28,545 bases of DNA from Bacteroidota bacterium (GTDB taxonomy: Bacteria; Bacteroidota; Bacteroidia; Bacteroidales; Lentimicrobiaceae), in contig JAEYXG010000266.1 of NCBI GenBank assembly GCA_023428585.1, forward strand, positions 1-28,545. Reading direction: 5' to 3'. Positions 1 through 7,075 of the stretch are shown piece by piece; positions within the stretch are counted from its first letter, which is position 1, and each line of letters starts with the position of its first letter. The notes under the pieces were generated by a model that saw only the letters and a list, made by a program, of their open reading frames with translations, was not told the origin of the DNA and did no database searches. The position numbers and the translations under genes were made by a program.

Positions 1-1167
1 CTTTATGCGTGATGCATCACCGGGTAACTTATAGGCTATGATACCATCAGGCCCATAGGTTACAGTGACGTTGTCCTGAATAAACTGTAGAAATCCAAAT
101 GCTCCGGCAACCCATGAAATCTTATGACCCGGCTTGTTCTTAATGGTAAACTCCTGTGAGAACATGTTCTGGTTGGTATTCTGATTTACAAAGAAAAGGG
201 ATTTGGCGGTGAAGTCCTGGTCAATGTTCTGATCATCCTTGAGATATTGATGACTGGTTACCGATTGTAAAATAAGGTCACTGGCTGCATGTTCTACATT
301 AACGGCATTAGACAGGATGTCTCTCTCATAGGAACTATAAAAATCATAGTTAATAGGGGAGACCTCTTTGGTTTCAAGGTTTAGCTGGGCATAAGGATAT
401 CCACCCTGATTGCTGTGTTCATACCCTGAACTGAATTGCAGTTTGGTCCTGTCGGTTATATGATGTACAAGCTTGATCCTGGCACCAAAATAAGAATCCT
501 TATCGACCGAAGTACCTTCAAACTCATTTGTAAAATATCCTCCACTTCTACCATAGAAACCCGATGCTGAAATACCTGTCTTTGAGCTCAAGGGCTGTGA
601 ATGTGAAAGATCAGATCTGAAATAACCATAGTTGCCCCCTGATAGGGAAAGTTTGGTATCCCTTGATTCTGTTGGATCCTTGGTGTATACTTTAATTAAA
701 CCGCCCATGGTATTTCTACCGTAGGATGTTCCTTGCGGACCACGCAATACTTCTATACGGTCAATATCATTGAATTCGAAATCAAAGGCTGATTTTTCAA
801 AATAAGGTACATTGTCAACGTATAAACCAATGGAAGGGGAGTTGATTCTTGAACCAATACCACGAATATATACCGGTGATGTAAGTCTTGATCCATAATC
901 AGGCATGAAAAAGTTCGGTACAAAGCCTACCAGGTCCTTGAGAGATGAAATATTATTGTCCTCTAAGGTCTTGGCTTTCATTAAAGTGATGGATGAGGCA
1001 AGGTTCTTGATCATCACACTGTTTTCTCGTGATGACTTGACCACTATTTCATTTAGGTTGATTGTCTTTAAATCGGCCGAATCAGCTGCAGGAGCATGAA
1101 ATTGTGCCATTGCAAAATGGGAAATGCTTAAACAACCAGTTATCAGGAATAATAGTTTTTTATTCAT
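1..1167 (-). CDS. TonB-dependent outer-membrane receptor, N-terminal part (runs off window)
   Basis: The minus strand is open from an ATG at 1167 to base 1, giving the first 389 residues of a longer protein with no stop in the window. The N-terminus is a signal peptide ending about ...HFAMAQ. It is followed by a TonB-box-like segment (LNEIVVKSSRE) and then a plug domain: an SSLKDLVGFVPNFF stretch, VYIRGIGSR, and the typical IEVLRGPQGTSYGRNTMGG motif near residues 135-155. Beta-barrel strands rich in aromatic residues begin after it. In this family the barrel takes up iron chelates, cobalamin or other large ligands using TonB energy. There is no carboxypeptidase-like N-terminal extension, so it resembles the iron-complex type rather than SusC. 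The substrate cannot be read from the sequence. A small hypothetical gene lies 135 bp upstream on the same strand and may be co-transcribed. Confidence 0.93.
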   Translation of the reverse strand, partial: MNKKLLFLITGCLSISHFAMAQFHAPAADSADLKTINLNEIVVKSSRENSVMIKNLASSITLMKAKTLEDNNISSLKDLVGFVPNFFMPDYGSRLTSPVYIRGIGSRINSPSIGLYVDNVPYFEKSAFDFEFNDIDRIEVLRGPQGTSYGRNTMGGLIKVYTKDPTESRDTKLSLSGGNYGYFRSDLSHSQPLSSKTGISASGFYGRSGGYFTNEFEGTSVDKDSYFGARIKLVHHITDRTKLQFSSGYEHSNQGGYPYAQLNLETKEVSPINYDFYSSYERDILSNAVNVEHAASDLILQSVTSHQYLKDDQNIDQDFTAKSLFFVNQNTNQNMFSQEFTIKNKPGHKISWVAGAFGFLQFIQDNVTVTYGPDGIIAYKLPGDASRIK

Positions 1168-1302
1168 TGTGAATGGAAAGATTGATTTAGTAAACTGAAA
1201 ATTGAATTTATCATTCTGCATGGAATTATGCAGTAAATGCCCGATAAACTACTCACATTTAGATGGGTAGGCTCTTTCTAAAGAAATTACGGGTAATAAT
1301 TC

Positions 1303-1647
1303 TCAGCTAACGGGAGGTCCCCTCAATCGGTATTCATCAATAACCGCTGCATCATGAAGAATTTCAATGAACGGGTTGTCAACGATAATCGAATATGCTT
1401 CCAAAAATTCAGTGGAAGCAATTGAATTATCTGCAATTGCATCAAAATCCAGATCAAAGAGCGATGAAAAAGAATCATGGTCTGAATTTAATAGTGACCC
1501 AAAATCCTTGTTGTTAACTGATGAATGTGTAAAACATGCAGGTATTAGTATCTTTCCCCAGATGCGATTCTGGTGAAAGTTAATCAGGTTTCCAAGATAA
1601 AACCAAAATATAGCAGTAGCCCACAGGACGATGAATCCCCTCTTCAT
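1303..1647 (-). CDS. Small membrane-anchored hypothetical protein upstream of the TonB receptor
   Basis: A 114-residue frame that I do not recognise as a named family. It opens with one strongly hydrophobic segment (about residues 3-20, GFIVLWATAIFWFYLGNL). An acidic, serine- and aspartate-rich middle follows, with one Cys, and the C-terminus is compact (YRLRGPPVS). The ATG at 1647 directly precedes the hydrophobic segment. A TTG at 1677 would add ten residues; an AAGGAG lies just before it but only 2 nt away, so I prefer the ATG. The gene points the same way as the TonB receptor and ends 135 bp before it. Inference: a small secreted or inner-membrane partner of the receptor. Coding status rests on frame length, hydrophobic N-terminus and gene order only. 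Confidence 0.45.
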   Translation of the reverse strand: MKRGFIVLWATAIFWFYLGNLINFHQNRIWGKILIPACFTHSSVNNKDFGSLLNSDHDSFSSLFDLDFDAIADNSIASTEFLEAYSIIVDNPFIEILHDAAVIDEYRLRGPPVS

Positions 1648-2150
1648 AATGGCCGGTATGTTTGCTGTTTTGGTCAATGCTCCTTAATTTGGGCCCAAAA
1701 TTCTGAAATATTAGCTAACAAAAAACAGTTAATCATCAATTTTTAACTAATTTAGAACAGTTCTAAATTACTAATGCATTGATATATTGGGAAATATGCT
1801 TCCAAAAAAGGCTGCATATTGAAAAATCAAGCACTTTTCATAAATATGTATGCAACTACAAGCATGTATTATCTGCCCTTTACTTTAACTTCAAATTATA
1901 ATAATTTGCCTGCGACTATGATTGATTACTGCTTTATATTATTGATTTATAGGTGATTAATACACAATGAATCCTTTATCCGAAATGTTTGACAACACCG
2001 TCCAATATACGTTATAAATATTGAAATATGCTCATTTAACTTCCCATTCCAAGAAGTTCAGGGATTAGAATGGCATTAAGAAGGAGAGAAAATATTCTGT
2101 TGTGCAGGAATGCTTATTTTTGTGTTACAACTCTTATAAAAAGATCTATT
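1648..2150. other. Intergenic region between divergent small genes
   Basis: About 500 AT-rich bases separating the minus-strand hypothetical gene and receptor from the plus-strand small protein. Apart from the perfect palindrome at 1748-1770 I see no long frame, RNA gene or tandem repeat. No clean TAnnTTTG box was found for either flanking gene, so their promoters are not assigned. Confidence 0.6.
1748..1770. promoter_or_regulatory. Perfect 23-bp palindrome, candidate operator
   Basis: The half-sites are TAATTTAGAAC and its exact complement GTTCTAAATTA, separated by one base. Odd symmetry with a one-base centre matches the 7-1-7 geometry of Fur/PerR-type boxes, but the bases differ from the usual TGATAAT/TTATAAT halves. 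TetR- and MarR-type regulators also use such palindromes. It lies about 100 bp upstream of the hypothetical gene that precedes the TonB receptor, so it may control that locus. The regulator is unknown. Confidence 0.45.
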
Positions 2151-2270
2151 ATGAATAAACTGATCAGAGCTTTGATAGCAGGATATGGGGCTAAGAAATT
2201 AGGCGGGGGATGTGTTTCAACCGTATTGATTTTCATCGTCATTTGGTTGATTCTTGGCCAGTGCAGTTAG
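2151..2270 (+). CDS. 39-residue hydrophobic small protein
   Basis: A short frame starting at ATG 2151 that encodes a basic N-terminus (MNKLIRALIAGYGAKKLGGG), a small Gly-rich turn with one Cys, and then a single membrane-spanning helix (STVLIFIVIWLILGQC) ending CS. The basic-then-hydrophobic layout is that of a small inner-membrane protein. The same frame continues upstream to an ATG at 2070, but that extension looks unlike a protein and would displace the hydrophobic helix from the N-terminus. I have an impression of similar short proteins (basic start, GAKKLGGG-like turn, one helix, C-terminal Cys) in Bacteroidota, but I cannot confirm it here. No function is known to me. It stands alone between a minus-strand gene on each side. 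Confidence 0.55.
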   Translation: MNKLIRALIAGYGAKKLGGGCVSTVLIFIVIWLILGQCS

Positions 2271-2416
2271 TGCCGGGATTTGTATTGGAAGCATTGGATG
2301 TTGATAAATTCATAATCACACCAAAAGTGCATTATGGAAATCTGATTTCAGGGCAATCCACAGCTTTATGTTTCAATTCTAAACGGACCGGAAATCAAAA
2401 TAGGGAAGGTCTCTTC

Positions 2417-2908
2417 TCACATCTCCACAAATTCAAAACCATTGGACATTTCTGTCAGGAATTTCAGGAAATCATCATATTTGATAACAAGTGAAGCACG
2501 GTTGTCATTGGGATGAAAACTGATTTTTGGCTGGGCCGATAGCTCTTTATCCAGAAAGAGATAAACATGATGTTCCACATCATTTATTAATCCGAATGGC
2601 GACACGGATCCGGGTTTTAAACCGAGGTATCTATGCATGCGTTGTTCAGATGCAAATGATAATTTACCCTGTTTCAGATACTTTTCAAGATCATGAATTC
2701 CAAGCTCCTTCCGGTGATCGAATATTACCAGATAATGCCTGTCGCCCTTGTGATTCCGAAAGAAAAGATTCTTGCAATGAGTTGTTTGCTTTATATCTTT
2801 CCAGTATTGTACCGCAATTTCTATTGTAGGTGCCGGTGGATGCTCAAAGTATTCAAATGCAATACCCATCTCTTCCAATTTCCTATACAATTGCTGATCA
2901 CCTAACAT
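2417..2908 (-). CDS. Prolyl-tRNA editing deacylase (YbaK/ProX type)
   Basis: A 163-residue protein of the YbaK/aminoacyl-tRNA deacylase fold, of the free-standing ProXp-ala (PrdX) type. These enzymes hydrolyse Ala mischarged onto tRNA-Pro in the cytoplasm. Features seen: the N-terminal FEHPPAPTIEIA segment, CKNLFFRNHKGDRHYLVI (with the Lys and the RNHKG loop typical of the family), SEQRMHRYLGLKPGSVSPFGLIND in the centre, and a C-terminal hydrophobic strand containing SFHPNDNRASLVI. Length is normal for a stand-alone deacylase. It lies downstream of gltX on the same strand, separated by 270 bp containing a large inverted repeat, so the two are probably not one simple transcript. Confidence 0.9.
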   Translation of the reverse strand: MLGDQQLYRKLEEMGIAFEYFEHPPAPTIEIAVQYWKDIKQTTHCKNLFFRNHKGDRHYLVIFDHRKELGIHDLEKYLKQGKLSFASEQRMHRYLGLKPGSVSPFGLINDVEHHVYLFLDKELSAQPKISFHPNDNRASLVIKYDDFLKFLTEMSNGFEFVEM

Positions 2909-2987
2909 ATTACTGACTATTTACTTGATTTAATTCTGCCCGAGTACTTCTTATCAACCAATAAGGTTTGATTAAGTATCCATTTTT

Positions 2988-3103
2988 CTCAACTCTTGTT
3001 CAGGTCCAGTGCAACTCCAGTGCAACTGTTGTAAATCCCATGTTTTACAGGAGTTGAACAGGAGTTACACTGGAGTTGCACTGGACCTGTAGTGGAATTG
3101 ATC
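2988..3103. repeat. Inverted repeat made of 11-bp tandem units
   Basis: Bases 3001-3022 and 3068-3089 are perfect 22-bp inverted arms (beginning CAGGTCCAGTGC). The spacer between them is 45 bases and can pair partially (CAACT 3023-3027 with AGTTG 3052-3056, GTAAA 3031-3035 with TTTAC 3044-3048). The right side reads as consecutive 11-bp units at 3049, 3060, 3071, 3082 and 3093: AGGAGTTGAAC, AGGAGTTACAC, TGGAGTTGCAC, TGGACCTGTAG, TGGAATTGATC. The left side carries the same unit on the opposite strand. It lies between gltX (ends 3179) and the deacylase gene (starts 2908), both minus strand. As RNA it would fold into a long stem, but no T-run follows, so a simple terminator is unlikely. Confidence 0.85.
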
Positions 3104-3178
3104 TAAATCATTCCCAAATAAAGTTCGAATCCTTCCTTCTGGACTTTAAATTTTAAAAATATTATATAATGCTTATAA

Positions 3179-4693
3179 TCAGGCTTTAGCCATTAAGGTT
3201 CTGATACGTTCAATGGTTTTCTCCTTACCAATTACGGAGATTATACCTGCAATTCCGGGACCGAATGCCGATCCAACCAAAGCCAAGCGCAATGTGTTCA
3301 TTACCTGTCCCATATTTAAACCCGACTGGTGAATGAATTCTTTTAAGGCAGGTTCAAACACCTCCAACGAAAGATCCTTTTGAATTGAAATAAAATCGAT
3401 TATGGATTGCAGCATTTGTGGTGTATCAGGACGCCACACCTTGGTCTTTACCTTTTCATCATAGCTCACAGGATCAACAAAGAATAAGGATGCTTGCTCC
3501 CATAGGTCGGGTATAAGTGTTGCACGGTCTTTAATAAGTGCTGCAACTTTAACCAGATAATTGATTTCAGCTTCCAACCCCTTTCCAACAACTTGCTCCT
3601 CAAGTAATCGGGCAACATCCAAATCACGCAACGATGATAGATAGTGATGATTGAACCATTTAGCCTTTTCGGGATCAAATTTTGACCCATGTTTGCCAAC
3701 GCGTTCTATTGAGAAAGCCTGAATCAATTCATTCATTGAGAAAATTTCCTGCTCTGTTCCGGGATTCCATCCCAGCAGTGCAAGCATATTAATAAACGCA
3801 TCGGGCAGATAACCTGATTCACGGTAACCCGATGAAACTTCATGGCTCTTTGGATCAATCCACCTTAGCGGAAATACCGGAAACCCCAAACGATCGCCAT
3901 CACGCTTGCTTAGTTTGCCATTCCCATCGGGCTTAAGCAGTAGAGGAAGATGGGCGAATTCAGGCGCCTGCCAATTGAAATACTCATATAAAAGTACATG
4001 GAGTGGGGCCGAGGGCAACCACTCTTCCCCACGAATTACATGCGTGATTTCCATAAGGTGGTCATCAACAATATTTGCCAAATGATATGTGGGCATTCCA
4101 TCTGATTTAAAGAGGACTTTATCGTCCAACTTTGAAGAATGGACAACCACTTCACCGCGTATAAGGTCGTTTACTACAATTTCTCTATCTGCCGGTATAA
4201 GACAACGAACAACATATGGATCCCCATTTTTAATCCGACGTTCCACTTCATCAGCCGGTAATACAATTGAATTCTTCATCTCGTAACGAGATAGATAATC
4301 ATATTGTGGTGTCGCTACTCCTTTGGCAGTTAGTCGCTCCCGCATTGCATCCAGATCCTCTGGCGTATCAAAGGCATAGTAAGCTTTCCCCTCCTTCAAA
4401 AGCTGCGCCGCATATTCAAAGTAAAGATGCTTACGTTCACTTTGACGATACGGTGAATGAGGACCTTCAATGCCTACTCCTTCATCATACTCTATGCCAC
4501 ACCACTTGAGTGCATCAATAATATATTTCTCGGCACCCGGTACATATCTGTTTTGGTCAGTGTCTTCAATACGAAGCAGAAACTTACCATTGTTCTTTTT
4601 TGCAAACAGATAATTATACAGTGCTGTGCGCACCCCTCCTATGTGAAGCGGCCCTGTTGGACTTGGAGCAAATCTTACTCTGATTTCTTTCAT
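3179..4693 (-). CDS. gltX: Glutamyl-tRNA synthetase
   Basis: A 504-residue class I aminoacyl-tRNA synthetase that charges tRNA-Glu. The N-terminus RVRFAPSPTGPLHIGGVRTA contains the HIGH-type motif, and KLSKR at residues 260-264 is the KMSKS loop. The central RGEEWLPSAPLH segment and the helical C-terminal anticodon-binding part are present, and the length is normal. The start is set at 4693 (MKEIRVRFAPSPTG), because family members begin this close to the APSPTG motif. An in-frame ATG at 4759 would add 22 residues unlike the family and would lie upstream of the likely promoter. A TATCTTTG box on the minus strand (4717-4710) fits that start. Confidence 0.97.
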   Translation of the reverse strand: MKEIRVRFAPSPTGPLHIGGVRTALYNYLFAKKNNGKFLLRIEDTDQNRYVPGAEKYIIDALKWCGIEYDEGVGIEGPHSPYRQSERKHLYFEYAAQLLKEGKAYYAFDTPEDLDAMRERLTAKGVATPQYDYLSRYEMKNSIVLPADEVERRIKNGDPYVVRCLIPADREIVVNDLIRGEVVVHSSKLDDKVLFKSDGMPTYHLANIVDDHLMEITHVIRGEEWLPSAPLHVLLYEYFNWQAPEFAHLPLLLKPDGNGKLSKRDGDRLGFPVFPLRWIDPKSHEVSSGYRESGYLPDAFINMLALLGWNPGTEQEIFSMNELIQAFSIERVGKHGSKFDPEKAKWFNHHYLSSLRDLDVARLLEEQVVGKGLEAEINYLVKVAALIKDRATLIPDLWEQASLFFVDPVSYDEKVKTKVWRPDTPQMLQSIIDFISIQKDLSLEVFEPALKEFIHQSGLNMGQVMNTLRLALVGSAFGPGIAGIISVIGKEKTIERIRTLMAKA

Positions 4694-4709
4694 AACAATA
4701 TTATTGGTG

Positions 4710-4717
4710 CAAAGATA
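4710..4717 (-). promoter_or_regulatory. Candidate -7 promoter box for gltX
   Basis: The minus strand reads TATCTTTG, matching the Bacteroidetes -7 consensus TAnnTTTG, 16 bases before the chosen gltX ATG. No clear -33 TTTG was found. It supports the shorter gltX start because it lies inside the longer alternative frame. Confidence 0.5.
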
Positions 4718-4752
4718 GAAAAACAAAAAAGAGACTCTATGATCTATATTTC

Positions 4753-4766
4753 TTAACACTTGTTAA
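4753..4766. promoter_or_regulatory. Small palindrome in the gltX/cyclase divergent promoter region
   Basis: TTAACA and TGTTAA flank a two-base centre. The site lies between the candidate -7 boxes of two divergently transcribed genes, about 40 bp from each. It could be an operator, but a 6-bp palindrome in AT-rich DNA can also arise by chance. Confidence 0.25.
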
Positions 4767-4782
4767 AGTTGATAGTTATACT

Positions 4783-4812
4783 TATTGGGCAGGTTATATT
4801 TAACTAACTTTG
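4783..4812 (+). promoter_or_regulatory. Candidate promoter of the adenylate cyclase gene
   Basis: TAACTTTG at 4805-4812 is a full match to TAnnTTTG. A TATTG at 4783-4787, with 17 bases between it and the box, is a reasonable -33 element. The ATG at 4853 lies 40 bases downstream of the -7 box. Confidence 0.55.
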
Positions 4813-4852
4813 TAGATTGTGGAACAACCATTTTTCATAAAAAAATTGTACA

Positions 4853-6964
4853 ATGGGGCGTAAGGACAAAAAGATTTCACAGGTGCCTAAATACCTGGCT
4901 GGCAGAATCTTCACTTTCCCTCTTTTACTCTATTTATTGCTTGTATTTCCTGTACTGGGATTTATGGTTCTCAAAAGCTTTCCATCACTTAAAGACAAGG
5001 GAAAACTTAGTTTGTCGCCACAGGAAATAAATCAGACTGAAGAGGCTCAACATGGAAAGGGGCATTTGTCGATTGATTTTAACGAAAGAAACAGTAGTAA
5101 GTTCGAAATAATCCAAAGTGAAGGCGATAGCACTACCACCAGTATGGTAACTCCTTCAAGTAGGAACGGTAGGAAGAATTCCCCTTTCACGGAGTCGATG
5201 AATATGATGTTCCGGCTGGTAATCCTCACTAGTCTGATTTTGGGATTCGGCTTCAACTTCCCTTTCAAAAGATATTTTGGAAGAAAAAGGAAAGGTAAAA
5301 ATGTATCACCCCAACTTTATAGGTTTTGTCGAAGGTTTCTGTTGAAAACACCATTAATCAATGCCGGAATAGTGTTGCTTGCCTTTACTGTTATGCATGT
5401 GATAATGTTCATCAGGACACAAAGTCCTGAAATGTTTACTGATGAGCTGGAAAGAAGATTATATACCAATTATCTTTTCATTTCATTGGTTGCATCACTT
5501 TTAAGTATTCTATTCATCTATTTCTGGCAAAAACATCTTGTACACATCCGATATATTGAATTTGTTTATTCACGTGATGAGCTTCAAAAAAGAATATTCA
5601 GAAAAAACAGTGGCAAGATTAGAAACCGGCTCTATATAGCCAGTGCAATGACTACCTTGCTGCCACTGACTATAGTTATGCTGTATCTACTCCTCAGTCT
5701 CACGCCTATCAGAGATATGGGAGATGTTTCTACCGGTGAACTACGAATTATGATGGGTAGATTGGTAGATATTCTAGGGCCGGATGTTGACATTAAAGAT
5801 GAATTTGGCAGTTCAAACCTATATTATATAAGTGCTCTTGACAATGTTCTGATGTTCGGAGGAATCATCAGTGGCATTGTGGTTGCATTTATCTATATTC
5901 TATTCTTCGTTAGCTGGTCAACTGCTGATATTGTGCGGCCGGTAAATGAACTGGTGAGAAATATGCGGCTTACCAGTGAAGGAATGCTCGATAATTATAC
6001 AATTGTCAGAACCAATGATGAAATTGGGGTGATGTCAGAGGGATATAATTTGATGACATCCCGATTACGTGAATATATTTTTAAAATATCGCAAATGAAC
6101 GAAGCATATTCGCGCTTTGTTCCTAATCAGTTCCTTGAATTTCTTGGAAAAGAAAATTTTGTGGATATTCAACTGGGTGATCAGGTTCAAAAGGAGATGT
6201 CAGTACTTTTCAGTGATATACGTGGATTCACTGAACTTTCAGAAGGATTGACCCCTAAAGAGAATTTCGATTTTATCAATCATTACCTTGGATATATGGA
6301 ACCTGTGATCAGGAGAAATAATGGTTTTATTGATAAATTTATTGGTGATTCCATCATGGCATTATTCCATGAATCAGTTGATGATGCCATTGATGCAGCC
6401 ATTGAAATGCGAAAGACATTACAACATTTCAATGCCGATAGACTCGATCTGAATTTGCCAACTATTGATTCGGGTATTGGAATTCATACCGGCAATCTTA
6501 TGCTGGGCGTAGTAGGAGGGGAGGGGCGCATTGATGGAACCGTTATCTCTGATGCCGTGAATCTGGCTTCCCGACTGGAAGGACTAACAAAAATATATAA
6601 GACTTCAATTATCATTAGTGAAGATAGTCTAATCAAACTGAACAATCCTGGAAGGTATAATTTCCGCTTTCTAGATGTAGCAAGGGTTAAAGGTAAAAAA
6701 GAAGCTGTATATATTTTTGAGGTGCTTGATGGCGAGCCTGAAGATATCAGAGTGCTTAAAACAGAAACAAAACCACTGTTTGGAAAGGGTATAGAGGCAT
6801 ATAAAAATAGAAACTTTAAGGAAGCGATTGAAATCTTTACAGAGGTTGTGAAAATAAATCCAGCTGATGCCGCAGCTGCTTTCTATATTAATCGCTGCAG
6901 AAATATTACCGGAAAACAATTACCTGACGACTGGTCGGGGATTGAAGTATTTGATGCCAAATAA
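4853..6964 (+). CDS. Membrane-bound class III adenylate cyclase with HAMP and TPR-like tail
   Basis: A 703-residue protein with about six hydrophobic helices (near residues 20-42, 118-137, 165-187, 206-227, 268-288 and 333-357). A HAMP linker follows (RPVNELVRN...NDEIGVMSEGYNLM, about 360-415), then a class III nucleotide cyclase domain (about 430-630). Both metal Asp are visible (D455 in FSDIRGF, D499 in FIGDSIMA), as are the catalytic Asn and Arg (N570 and R574 in NLASR). The purine-selecting pair is K495 and D567, which by family rules favours ATP, so the predicted product is cAMP. The tail (about 640-690, GIEAYKNRNFKEAIEIFTEVV) resembles one TPR unit. A Ser/Thr/Asn-rich stretch separates the first two helices. 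The stimulus is unknown, since no named sensor domain is recognised. It is transcribed divergently from gltX. Confidence 0.9.
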   Translation: MGRKDKKISQVPKYLAGRIFTFPLLLYLLLVFPVLGFMVLKSFPSLKDKGKLSLSPQEINQTEEAQHGKGHLSIDFNERNSSKFEIIQSEGDSTTTSMVTPSSRNGRKNSPFTESMNMMFRLVILTSLILGFGFNFPFKRYFGRKRKGKNVSPQLYRFCRRFLLKTPLINAGIVLLAFTVMHVIMFIRTQSPEMFTDELERRLYTNYLFISLVASLLSILFIYFWQKHLVHIRYIEFVYSRDELQKRIFRKNSGKIRNRLYIASAMTTLLPLTIVMLYLLLSLTPIRDMGDVSTGELRIMMGRLVDILGPDVDIKDEFGSSNLYYISALDNVLMFGGIISGIVVAFIYILFFVSWSTADIVRPVNELVRNMRLTSEGMLDNYTIVRTNDEIGVMSEGYNLMTSRLREYIFKISQMNEAYSRFVPNQFLEFLGKENFVDIQLGDQVQKEMSVLFSDIRGFTELSEGLTPKENFDFINHYLGYMEPVIRRNNGFIDKFIGDSIMALFHESVDDAIDAAIEMRKTLQHFNADRLDLNLPTIDSGIGIHTGNLMLGVVGGEGRIDGTVISDAVNLASRLEGLTKIYKTSIIISEDSLIKLNNPGRYNFRFLDVARVKGKKEAVYIFEVLDGEPEDIRVLKTETKPLFGKGIEAYKNRNFKEAIEIFTEVVKINPADAAAAFYINRCRNITGKQLPDDWSGIEVFDAK

Positions 6965-7033
6965 TTGAATAACAATAGAGTCTGATAAATTATAAAATAA
7001 GCAATAAAGATTGCCGTTATTCTTGATTAGCAA

Positions 7034-7041
7034 TAACTTTA
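7034..7041 (+). promoter_or_regulatory. Weak candidate -7 box before the DUF4175-type gene
   Basis: TAACTTTA matches TAnnTTTG at all but the last base and lies 34 bases before the ATG at 7076. Assignment is tentative. Confidence 0.3.
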
Positions 7042-7075
7042 TGCTTTTGTTGATAAGTTTTAGAAGAATTGAATT

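Noticed and set aside
1216..1233. Small inverted repeat CTGCAT/ATGCAG with a six-base spacer before the TonB receptor
   Set aside because: 6-bp arms are too short to support an operator or riboswitch on their own.
2527..2829. Plus-strand frame opposite the prolyl-tRNA editing gene
   Set aside because: It is a shadow of a well-supported minus-strand gene with clear family motifs.
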